From contig QMUN01000032.1 in the NCBI GenBank assembly GCA_003660605.1, forward strand, positions 1-7,495: a stretch of DNA of 7,495 bases. The letters run 5' to 3'. A program made the position numbers and the translations under genes. The stretch comes from Thermococci archaeon. Lineage in GTDB: Archaea; Methanobacteriota_B; Thermococci; Methanofastidiosales; B48-G16. The notes below the pieces were generated by a model. The model saw only the letters and a program-made list of their open reading frames with translations. It was not told the DNA's origin and did not search any database. This document shows positions 1 through 5,214 of this stretch, in pieces; position 1 is the first letter of the stretch, and each line of letters starts with the position of its first letter.

Positions 1-240
1 ACCGAATGATGATTTTGTATAATTTTCTTTTTTTGCCTTATACTCTGAGACGAACTTTGATATGGAAGGTGTTATACCATAAGAGGTAAGCATCAGTATT
101 AAACTCTGAATAGGCATTATGACGGAGAGGATTCCAAACTCCGTAGTGCTCAAAATATTTTTAAGAAGAACTCTGAATATAAAATTAAAACCTCTATTCA
201 GAATATTGGTACCGAAGAGCATGAGACTCTTTTTAAACAT
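1..240 (-). CDS. Oligosaccharide flippase (Wzx/MATE-like), N-terminal 80 residues, cut by window edge
   Basis: The minus strand is open from an ATG at 240-238 to the left edge, giving 80 codons without a stop. The protein starts MFKKSLMLFGTNILNRG, with a hydrophobic stretch at about residues 18-31, a second at about 36-54, and the segment SYGITPSISKFVSEYKAKKE at 53-72. A short basic N-terminus, a first membrane helix with an Asn-Arg-Gly-Phe element, and a Gly-Ile-x-Pro-x-Ile-Ser-Lys-Phe-x-Ser-Glu-Tyr motif after helix two are typical of polysaccharide-synthesis flippases (Wzx, SpoVB, MurJ-like), which move lipid-linked oligosaccharides across the cytoplasmic membrane. Full members have about 400-500 residues and 12-14 helices, so most of the gene lies outside. 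The start is supported by a TATA-like box about 23 bp upstream. It is divergent from the HPr-kinase-like gene. Family is fairly sure; substrate is unknown. Confidence 0.8.
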   Translation of the reverse strand, partial: MFKKSLMLFGTNILNRGFNFIFRVLLKNILSTTEFGILSVIMPIQSLILMLTSYGITPSISKFVSEYKAKKENYTKSSFG

Positions 241-256
241 GTTTTTAGTTTATTTC

Positions 257-268
257 TATTTTTAAAAA
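257..268 (-). promoter_or_regulatory. TATA-like box for the flippase gene
   Basis: On the minus strand this reads TTTTTAAAAATA, preceded by a BRE-like GATAAC. Its centre is about 23.5 bp from the flippase ATG and there is no Shine-Dalgarno site before that ATG, which fits a leaderless transcript. The box is AT-only and less diagnostic than others in the window. Confidence 0.5.
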
Positions 269-282
269 GTTATCTTTTTATC

Positions 283-296
283 CATAAACTTTATAT
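283..296 (+). promoter_or_regulatory. BRE/TATA promoter for the HPr-kinase-like gene
   Basis: CATAAAC (283-289) followed by TTTATAT (290-296). The TATA centre is about 26 bp before the ATG at 319, placing the predicted transcription start at or next to that ATG. This favours the ATG at 319 over the in-frame TTG at 310. Confidence 0.65.
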
Positions 297-318
297 CCTC
301 TCTTTCTTATTGTATCAT

Positions 319-1257
319 ATGTATGAGGCAGAAGAGATTTACCCGGATAAAAAGGATCAATTTATAGAAGAGTTCAAGGATAAAATTCTTTATGAAAGAA
401 AAGCTGACATAACAGGAATGTGTATAAAACTTTTGACAGATAATCATACTTTTAAAGATATGTGGGAAGACAATTTCAAGCATATGTTAGAATATATAAG
501 ACCTCATGGAAGAATCTTTGCATTGAACAACGGAAAAGAGCTTAAAGTTTTTTATGAACCTATATCAAAGACCTGCTTTATTTTTAACTCTAAATATTAT
601 GGTTATGTAAAAAGTCTGGCTTTAGCTGTAGCAGGAGATTTTCTTGAAGAGTATTACTCGATACATTCTCGATATTCAGTCCATGGTGCTGCTATAGATT
701 ACAATGGAAATGGCGTGTCTCTTATAGCGCCTTCAGGTACTGGAAAAACAACGCATTCTTACGGGCTTCTGCTTCTGAAAAACACTAAATTAATAGCTGA
801 TGACTGGTACTATACCCAGATTTTAGGAGACTCTGTAGTGGCAAGAGCCTCTGAAAAGAACTGCTACATAAGAAAGGATATTGCAAGTATCTACCCAGAG
901 TTCCAGAAAATAATTAAAAACGTTGAGTTTGACACGAGACAGAGAGCAGTTATAGATATATCCTGGGTTATTGGAAAGACAAGAACAAAGGATGAAACTA
1001 CAATGAAAAAAGTGATATTTTTAAAAAGAGATGATGAAAAAGAGCTGTATTATGAAATGAACTGGAAAGAAGCTCTGGATTACTTATTGAAAAACGATTT
1101 CTGCAATCCCCATCAATTAGTAAAAAACGAAAGAAAAACAAGGATAAGAAAAGAATTTTTCAAGAGCTATTTTAAGTTAGTAGATTTATATATGGTAAAT
1201 ACGAAAACACCGCCCAAAGAAACGCAGGAAAATATAAGGAAGATAGTTACCTCGTAA
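319..1257 (+). CDS. HPr kinase/PEP-carboxykinase-like P-loop protein
   Basis: This is a 312-residue soluble protein with an HprK C-terminal-type nucleotide-binding core in its middle. In order it has HGAA at 122-125, a Walker A APSGTGKT at 137-144, the Walker B-like LIADDW ending with D161-D162-W163, and an Glu-Lys-Asn-Cys-Tyr-Ile-Arg-Lys-Asp segment resembling the substrate loop of PEP-carboxykinase-fold proteins. The order His-Gly, GxSGxGK, (L/V)xADD is the HPr kinase/phosphorylase signature. About 115 residues precede the core and do not look like the usual HprK N-terminal domain; about 110 charged residues follow it. Archaea generally lack the HPr phosphotransfer system, so another substrate is likely, a protein or a small molecule. 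I start at the ATG at 319, because the TATA box lies 26 bp before it and there is no Shine-Dalgarno for the TTG at 310. Its last 11 bases overlap the Lrp gene tail to tail. Fold is fairly sure; function is unknown. Confidence 0.75.
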   Translation: MYEAEEIYPDKKDQFIEEFKDKILYERKADITGMCIKLLTDNHTFKDMWEDNFKHMLEYIRPHGRIFALNNGKELKVFYEPISKTCFIFNSKYYGYVKSLALAVAGDFLEEYYSIHSRYSVHGAAIDYNGNGVSLIAPSGTGKTTHSYGLLLLKNTKLIADDWYYTQILGDSVVARASEKNCYIRKDIASIYPEFQKIIKNVEFDTRQRAVIDISWVIGKTRTKDETTMKKVIFLKRDDEKELYYEMNWKEALDYLLKNDFCNPHQLVKNERKTRIRKEFFKSYFKLVDLYMVNTKTPPKETQENIRKIVTS

Positions 1258-1702
1258 CTACATCTATTTTTTCCACGTCTTTTATCATTTTCAGGGAAAC
1301 ATATGTTATAGTCTTTTCTGCTCCATCTATCTGAGATATCTTATTTTCTATAATTTCATAAAGGTGATCTGTATCCCTTGCCACCCCCATAGCAAAAATA
1401 TCATGCTCTCCTGTGGCTATATGTATTGAGTATAACTCACTGTACTTTTCCATCTCCTCTGCCACTTTTTTAAGTTTCGATATCTCTGTGTTCACATGAA
1501 CGAAGAAAGTCAGTTCATATCCAAGCTTAGAAAGATCGCAGTCCAGAGTGAATTTTTTTATGATCCCATTCTTTATCATTTTGTTTACTCTGTCGCTTAT
1601 AGTCTGTGCAGAAACGTTGAATTTCTTTGCCAGATCTCTAAAAGGGATTCTCGAGTTCTTCTGAAGTTCTTTCAATATTTTTATATCAAGATCGTCTGTC
1701 AT
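1247..1702 (-). CDS. Lrp/AsnC-family transcriptional regulator
   Basis: The protein has 151 residues, the normal full length for this family. Residues 4-50 form the winged helix-turn-helix: LDIKILKELQKNSRIPFRDL, then VSAQTISDRVNKMIKNGII with the recognition helix at about 31-44. Residues about 63-145 form the RAM (alpha/beta ligand-binding and oligomerisation) domain, with the family's Thr-Gly-x-x-Asp turn as TGEHD at 97-101. Such proteins form dimers and higher oligomers that bind inverted repeats and respond to amino acids. The ligand and targets cannot be read from sequence. The gene is transcribed from its own leaderless promoter (1724-1732) and is divergent from the membrane protein at 1874; both that gene and its own promoter are natural candidate targets. 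The lysine aminotransferase and racemase in the same window make amino-acid metabolism a reasonable guess. The 3' end overlaps the HPr-kinase-like gene by 11 bp. Confidence 0.92.
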   Translation of the reverse strand: MTDDLDIKILKELQKNSRIPFRDLAKKFNVSAQTISDRVNKMIKNGIIKKFTLDCDLSKLGYELTFFVHVNTEISKLKKVAEEMEKYSELYSIHIATGEHDIFAMGVARDTDHLYEIIENKISQIDGAEKTITYVSLKMIKDVEKIDVVTR

Positions 1703-1723
1703 GAAGTAGATAGAAGTTCAAAA

Positions 1724-1732
1724 GATAAAAAA
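1724..1732 (-). promoter_or_regulatory. TATA box for the Lrp gene
   Basis: On the minus strand this reads TTTTTTATC with its centre about 26 bp before the ATG of the Lrp gene. There is no Shine-Dalgarno between box and start codon, so a leaderless transcript is expected. Confidence 0.6.
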
Positions 1733-1775
1733 GTTTTCATAAAACAACAGAGAGGTTCCTTAAAATGAGTACACA

Positions 1776-1796
1776 TTGTAGATATAAGTTATACAA
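1776..1796. promoter_or_regulatory. Possible operator, TTGTA-N11-TACAA inverted repeat
   Basis: TTGTA at 1776-1780 and TACAA at 1792-1796 are perfect inverted arms of 5 bp separated by 11 bp, two helical turns between arm centres. It lies in the 171-bp divergent region (1703-1873) between the Lrp and membrane-protein genes, where an Lrp-type operator would be expected. Short arms in AT-rich DNA arise by chance, so this is weak. Otherwise I see only the two promoters in this region. Confidence 0.22.
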
Positions 1797-1843
1797 AACT
1801 GAACTTTAAATAATCATAAGAAACTTTAACAAAAAGAAGTAAA

Positions 1844-1853
1844 TTTTAAAAAG
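1844..1853 (+). promoter_or_regulatory. TATA-like box for the membrane-protein gene
   Basis: TTTTAAAAAG with its centre about 26 bp before the ATG at 1874, and no Shine-Dalgarno in between. A second BRE-like GAAACTTT followed by AACA sits at 1820-1831 and could give a longer transcript, but its spacing does not suit a leaderless start. Confidence 0.45.
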
Positions 1854-1873
1854 TCGTATGAATAACTGATATT

Positions 1874-2881
1874 ATGCGCAAAGTATTCCCTATATTATTG
1901 ATAGGATCTTTATCGATGCTTTTTGCTGAAGTTTTCTCGGGGGCTTCTCAAACATGGTTTATCAATGGCTGGGGTATTATAGTCACTTTTCCTCTTTATC
2001 TATGTCATCTTTTGTTTTTTCTCTGGATTGCTCTGAAAAGCAGAAGAACAACTCTTTCTCAATTATATCTTTTTGGAGTCATTTTTGCACTATATGAATC
2101 ATGGATAACCAAAGTTCTATGGGCTGGATATATGGATTCTGCAGGACCGGGACTTGGAACTCTCTTCGGGATTGGCATATCTGAATTTCCAGTATTGGTA
2201 TTTTTCTGGCATCCGATAATGTCTTTCATTATTCCGATTCTCGTCTTCGAAATATTAACCAAAAAAGTGTTTAAAGGGCACGAGTCAATTTTAATAAAAA
2301 CAACTAAAAAGACAATCCTGATAACTCTATTTTTAATCTCGATAAGCACATTCATAGCAAATGGAAATGGATTTGATCTACTATCTTCAAATGCTTCTTT
2401 GATTGGAACATTGCTGATAATTTCCGTACTATATTATTTAACAAAAAAGGCAGATTTAAAATCTCTGGAATTAAGGAAAGTAAGTTTTGTACTACTAACA
2501 ATCTATTTAGTTACCCTGTATGTTGCAACCTTCTTTTACCTTCTTCCAGAGAGGATACCAACTGCAATAGTGCCTTACATTTCAATAATTGCTTTTTATG
2601 TAATTCCAATAATATTAATTTTAAAATCAGATAAAACAACAATAGAAATAAACACGTTAAAAGAAAATTCTTACTCAATTAGAGATTTCACCAAGTTTAT
2701 GACAATAACAATTTTGGCAGTAAATGTAGCCTGCTTCATACCAAATATAAGTACAGGAATCCTGGCAATCACTTATTATTCACTTGCAATTATAGGAACA
2801 ATAATATTTGTAATGATTATTTATAATACTTTAAAGCAAATTATTGCTAAAGACATGGAAACTCATATTACTAAAACCTGA
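1874..2881 (+). CDS. Multi-pass membrane protein of unknown function
   Basis: The 335-residue protein has about nine to eleven hydrophobic segments, roughly at 5-24, 34-54, 63-85, 104-126, 143-162, 172-189, 203-224, 230-250, 272-292 and 296-318. I do not recognise a named family. The two halves look different. Residues 1-127 are rich in Trp, Gly and Pro and carry polar residues within or next to hydrophobic segments (E19, H45, E75, K80, E104, H113), including the segment YESWITKVLWAGY at 74-86 and WHP at 112-114. Residues 140-335 are mostly Ile, Leu, Thr and Ser with few charges. The first half therefore looks like the constrained, functional part, perhaps binding a ligand or metal inside the membrane; this is inference. 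The ATG start is leaderless with a TATA-like box 26 bp upstream. The last 19 bases overlap the MBL gene convergently. It is divergent from the Lrp gene, so Lrp control is possible. Confidence 0.85.
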   Translation: MRKVFPILLIGSLSMLFAEVFSGASQTWFINGWGIIVTFPLYLCHLLFFLWIALKSRRTTLSQLYLFGVIFALYESWITKVLWAGYMDSAGPGLGTLFGIGISEFPVLVFFWHPIMSFIIPILVFEILTKKVFKGHESILIKTTKKTILITLFLISISTFIANGNGFDLLSSNASLIGTLLIISVLYYLTKKADLKSLELRKVSFVLLTIYLVTLYVATFFYLLPERIPTAIVPYISIIAFYVIPIILILKSDKTTIEINTLKENSYSIRDFTKFMTITILAVNVACFIPNISTGILAITYYSLAIIGTIIFVMIIYNTLKQIIAKDMETHITKT

Positions 2882-3636
2882 CACGTGTGTATCCTCTTTG
2901 CTCCGATTTTTTCAAACTCAGAGAAGGCATATTCATCCAGGCAGTGTGCAGGATAGATATGTTTTATGTTCTGATCTTTGATAAAATTTACTGTTCTATC
3001 TGTTACTTTCTTATCAAACAGATGAAATCCTCCTAAGAGGACAAGTATCCTCTCCTCTTTGCAAACTTCTTTTGCATACTTAACAATGTTACATATCCCT
3101 GCATGGGAGCATCCAGAAATAATAATCAATCCTCTATCAGTTTTTATGACTAAAGCTGAATCATCCAGAACGAAATCATCTTTACCATTCTCCAAATAAC
3201 CTATAGATTTCGTACATTCAAACTCTGTTCTTCTCGGAATCTCTCCTAAAAATACAATATTTTCATCTATGAAATAATGTTCTTTTGATAAAATTAAGTT
3301 AAAATATCTTTTCATTTCTTCTTTCGAAAAAGGAGAACCAATTGATACTTTGTCATAGTACTTTTTTTCAAAACAATCAGGATGTGCTATGATCTCTGCT
3401 TTTATCCCCTTTAAATACTTTAATCCTTCTGTATGGTCCCAGTGCCCATGGCTCAGTACTATGTAATCTGAATCAAAAAGATCGATTCCTAATTTCTTTG
3501 CGTTTTTTAGGATATCCTTATCTATAGAAGTATCGAAGAGTATTTTTTTACCAAAAGCTTCAATAAAGATGCTGAATCCGGATTTTTCTTCTACAAATTT
3601 GTCTAACTCATTATGAAGTACTGAAATTTTTATCAC
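2863..3636 (-). CDS. MBL-fold metallohydrolase, MJ0301-like (COG1237 type)
   Basis: The 257-residue protein has the full metallo-beta-lactamase metal-site pattern: HGHWDH at 63-68, D159 in LDDSA, H178 in GCSHAGI at 175-181, GGFHL at 202-206 and H231 in PAHC at 229-232. The GCSHAGI, GGFHL and PAHC block marks the family that includes Methanocaldococcus MJ0301, described as a 7,8-dihydropterin-6-methyl-4-(ribofuranosyl)aminobenzene-5'-phosphate synthase of the methanopterin pathway. Many members have no proven substrate, so I assign the fold and metal site firmly and the reaction only tentatively. It starts at GTG (3636-3634), whose last bases form a GTGA overlap with the TGA stop of the glycosylase gene, with a GGTGA Shine-Dalgarno 6 nt upstream inside that gene. 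It has no promoter of its own that I can see, so it is the second gene of a coupled operon. It is likely cytoplasmic, as no signal peptide is present. Its 3' end overlaps the membrane-protein gene by 19 bp. Confidence 0.88.
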   Translation of the reverse strand: MIKISVLHNELDKFVEEKSGFSIFIEAFGKKILFDTSIDKDILKNAKKLGIDLFDSDYIVLSHGHWDHTEGLKYLKGIKAEIIAHPDCFEKKYYDKVSIGSPFSKEEMKRYFNLILSKEHYFIDENIVFLGEIPRRTEFECTKSIGYLENGKDDFVLDDSALVIKTDRGLIIISGCSHAGICNIVKYAKEVCKEERILVLLGGFHLFDKKVTDRTVNFIKDQNIKHIYPAHCLDEYAFSEFEKIGAKRIHTCQVLVI

Positions 3637-4181
3637 AACATTTCACCTATTTTCTTAAAATCTTCAATGAGAGTTGGTTTCATATTTTGATTGTACACAG
3701 CTGAGGCGGGGTGGTAGAGAGGTATTATATCCACACTGACGAACAAGTTTCTCGCTTTGAAAACCTTTCCATGAATCTTCCCGATACTCTCAGGTTTCAA
3801 TCCGAAGCTGCTGAAAATATAATTTGTTGCAAAATTGCCTAGAGTGCATATTTTCTTAGGTTTTATTATCTCTATCTGCCTGTCAAGATAGGGAGTGCAT
3901 GCCTTTATCTCTTCAGGTAACGGATCTCTGTTTCCGGGAGGCCTGCATTTCAGTATGTTTGTAATGTATATCTCCTCTCTTTTCAGTTCAACTGAGTTAA
4001 GTAACTCATCCAGTATCTTCCCTGCCTTACCGACAAATGGTCTTCCCTGTTTGTCTTCATAATATCCTGGAGCTTCCCCTATAAACATTATATCAGCATT
4101 CAATGAGCCTTCTCCAATAACAATATTGTTTCTCGTTTTCCATAAATTACAACGTTTACAATTTTTTATTTCTTCATTCAT
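3633..4181 (-). CDS. udg: Family 4 uracil-DNA glycosylase (4Fe-4S)
   Basis: The 182-residue protein removes uracil from DNA, mainly after cytosine deamination, starting base-excision repair. The four cluster cysteines are C8 and C11 (CKRC), C79 (LKCRPPGNRDP) and C95 (KACTPYL). Motif A is GEAPG at 35-39, followed by a Tyr-Tyr-Glu-Asp and GRPFVGKAG at 46-54; the C-terminal DNA-intercalating motif is HPASA at 157-161. This matches thermophile UDGa enzymes in length and in every key residue. The start is leaderless: a TATA box at 4203-4210 lies 25.5 bp from its ATG and there is no Shine-Dalgarno. It is the first gene of an operon with the MBL protein, which overlaps its stop codon. No functional link between the two is obvious. 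Confidence 0.95.
   Translation of the reverse strand: MNEEIKNCKRCNLWKTRNNIVIGEGSLNADIMFIGEAPGYYEDKQGRPFVGKAGKILDELLNSVELKREEIYITNILKCRPPGNRDPLPEEIKACTPYLDRQIEIIKPKKICTLGNFATNYIFSSFGLKPESIGKIHGKVFKARNLFVSVDIIPLYHPASAVYNQNMKPTLIEDFKKIGEML
3643..3647 (-). promoter_or_regulatory. Shine-Dalgarno GGTGA for the GTG-started MBL gene
   Basis: GGTGA on the minus strand, 6 nt before the GTG at 3636 and inside the end of the glycosylase gene. It supports the GTG start and reinitiation or internal initiation in the operon. Confidence 0.7.
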
Positions 4182-4202
4182 ATCTATGGTATATCACGAA
4201 AC

Positions 4203-4210
4203 TTTATAAA
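4203..4210. promoter_or_regulatory. Shared palindromic TATA box for divergent udg and permease genes
   Basis: TTTATAAA is its own reverse complement. Its centre lies between 4206 and 4207, 25.5 bp from the first base of the udg ATG (4181) and 25.5 bp from the permease ATG (4232). Neither gene has a Shine-Dalgarno or another TATA box at a suitable distance. The plus side is preceded by CGAAAC (4197-4202), a good BRE, and the minus side by a poorer ACAATT-like element, so orientation of TFB may favour the permease direction. Confidence 0.7.
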
Positions 4211-4231
4211 AATTGTACTCTTACCTAATTC

Positions 4232-4654
4232 ATGGAAAGTCATATTAAAAAATCTGCAGTAAAAACGTTGAACAATTTCAAACAGACTCTGCCTATCTTA
4301 ATTGGCGTATTGTTGCTCATATCTCTCGTTATTACTGCGGTTCCAAAAAATTTATATGCCAAGATTTTCACAGGGCATCCCATCATAGATCTATTTTCAG
4401 GAGCAATCTCCGGGAGTATCGCAGCAGGGAACCCATTAAATAGTTATATCATCGGTGGAGAGTTATTGAAGCAGGGAATTAGTTTGATTGCAGTAACAGC
4501 ATTTATTCTCACGTGGACTACTGTGGGAATGATACAACTTCCTGCAGAATCTTTAATGCTCGGAAAGAAATTTGCAGTTACAAGAAATGTGGTGAGCTTT
4601 GTAACAGCTCTGATAATAGCTAGTTTAACAGTTTTTACGTTGGGGTTATTATGA
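4232..4654 (+). CDS. Half-size permease, first subunit (COG0701/ArsP_1-like)
   Basis: The 140-residue protein has about four hydrophobic segments (about 18-37, 51-66, 80-99, 117-139) and a glycine-rich, polar loop or half-helix around GNPLNSYIIGGE at 66-77. I read it as one half of a predicted permease of the COG0701/DUF318 type, whose fused members have about 300-350 residues and two similar halves. The Cys-x-Cys motif seen in many ArsP-like members is absent: this protein has no cysteine. Substrate is unknown, and thiol-based metal or arsenical transport is not supported. The start codon is leaderless, 25.5 bp from the shared TATA box. The stop overlaps the next gene's start as ATGA, so the two are almost certainly translated together and probably form one transporter. 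Confidence 0.7.
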   Translation: MESHIKKSAVKTLNNFKQTLPILIGVLLLISLVITAVPKNLYAKIFTGHPIIDLFSGAISGSIAAGNPLNSYIIGGELLKQGISLIAVTAFILTWTTVGMIQLPAESLMLGKKFAVTRNVVSFVTALIIASLTVFTLGLL

Positions 4655-5151
4655 AAAAAAATGGTACTGGATGGATATTTCTTGGATTCGTCTGTACACT
4701 CTACGTTGTTGTAGGACTCATAGATTTTACGTATGTAAAAAATGCATTTTCAATGTTTGTAACGACTCTCTGGAAAGTTCTTCCTATCCTAGCTGTCGTT
4801 TTTGGTTTTATCTTTCTTTCCGATATTATCTTTAAACCTAAAAAAGTTATAAAATATTTAGGTGTAAATGCGGGATTAAAAGGATGGATTATTGCAATTG
4901 TTGGAGGGATATTATCTTCAGGACCTATATACATCTGGTATCCTCTTCTCAATGACTTGAGGGAAAAGGGGATGAAGACTTCATTTATTGCTACTTTTCT
5001 TTATAATCGTGCAGTTAAAATACCTTTACTTCCATTGATGATATATTATTTTAGTTGGGGATTCGTTCTGGTACTTACTTTCTATATGGTTTTGTTTTCT
5101 GTAGTTAATGGGATTGTAGTTGAAAAATTGATACTCATTGAGAAGTTTTAA
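4651..5151 (+). CDS. Half-size permease, second subunit (COG0701/ArsP_1-like)
   Basis: The 166-residue protein has about five hydrophobic segments (about 8-27, 38-60, 76-99, 112-132, 134-157). Two motifs stand out: GGILSSGPIYIWYPL at 85-99, which parallels the Gly-rich motif of the first subunit, and LYNRAVKIPLLP at 117-128, with a buried Asn-Arg and Lys that could line a pore. The spacing of Gly-rich motif, a Lys/Arg-rich turn (NDLREKG, 101-107) and a further helix is what I expect of COG0701-type permeases. It starts at an ATG that overlaps the previous stop by 4 bp, with GGGG at 4642-4645 as a weak Shine-Dalgarno 5 nt upstream. It has one cysteine (C15) only. Family is moderately sure, substrate unknown. 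Confidence 0.72.
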   Translation: MKKNGTGWIFLGFVCTLYVVVGLIDFTYVKNAFSMFVTTLWKVLPILAVVFGFIFLSDIIFKPKKVIKYLGVNAGLKGWIIAIVGGILSSGPIYIWYPLLNDLREKGMKTSFIATFLYNRAVKIPLLPLMIYYFSWGFVLVLTFYMVLFSVVNGIVVEKLILIEKF

Positions 5152-5179
5152 AAATAATGGAAATTTATAGTTACTCTCA

Positions 5180-5195
5180 GAAACTTTTTTATAAA
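5180..5195 (+). promoter_or_regulatory. BRE/TATA promoter for the racemase gene
   Basis: GAAAC at 5180-5184, then TTTATAAA at 5188-5195 with its centre 23.5 bp before the ATG at 5215. No Shine-Dalgarno lies before that ATG, so a leaderless transcript is expected. The box is flanked by two copies of ATAGTTA (5167-5173 and 5207-5213). Confidence 0.68.
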
Positions 5196-5214
5196 TTTAA
5201 CAGTCGATAGTTAT

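Noticed and set aside
6..48. Box C-like ATGATGA (6-12) and box D-like CTGA (45-48), suggesting a C/D box sRNA
   Set aside because: Spacing is too long for a guide unit, no closing stem is present, and the stretch codes for the flippase on the minus strand.
3..89. Plus-strand short open frame of 27 codons from 6
   Set aside because: It is antisense to the flippase frame, with unremarkable composition and no promoter or ribosome site visible.
105..202. Inverted repeats TCTGAATAG/CTATTCAGA and hairpin ACGGAG/CTCCGT (122-144)
   Set aside because: Both fall within the flippase coding frame and are short enough to be chance.
310..318. TTG start for the HPr-kinase-like gene
   Set aside because: The TATA box is 26 bp from the ATG at 319 and only about 17 bp from the TTG; no Shine-Dalgarno supports the TTG.
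1496..1768. 90-codon plus-strand open frame opposite the Lrp gene
   Set aside because: It is antisense to a well-supported Lrp/AsnC protein and its translation resembles nothing.
1765..1809. 14-codon open frame with AGAGG upstream, possible leader peptide
   Set aside because: It is too short to judge, and is not followed by attenuator-like pairing or placed before an operon in a convincing way.
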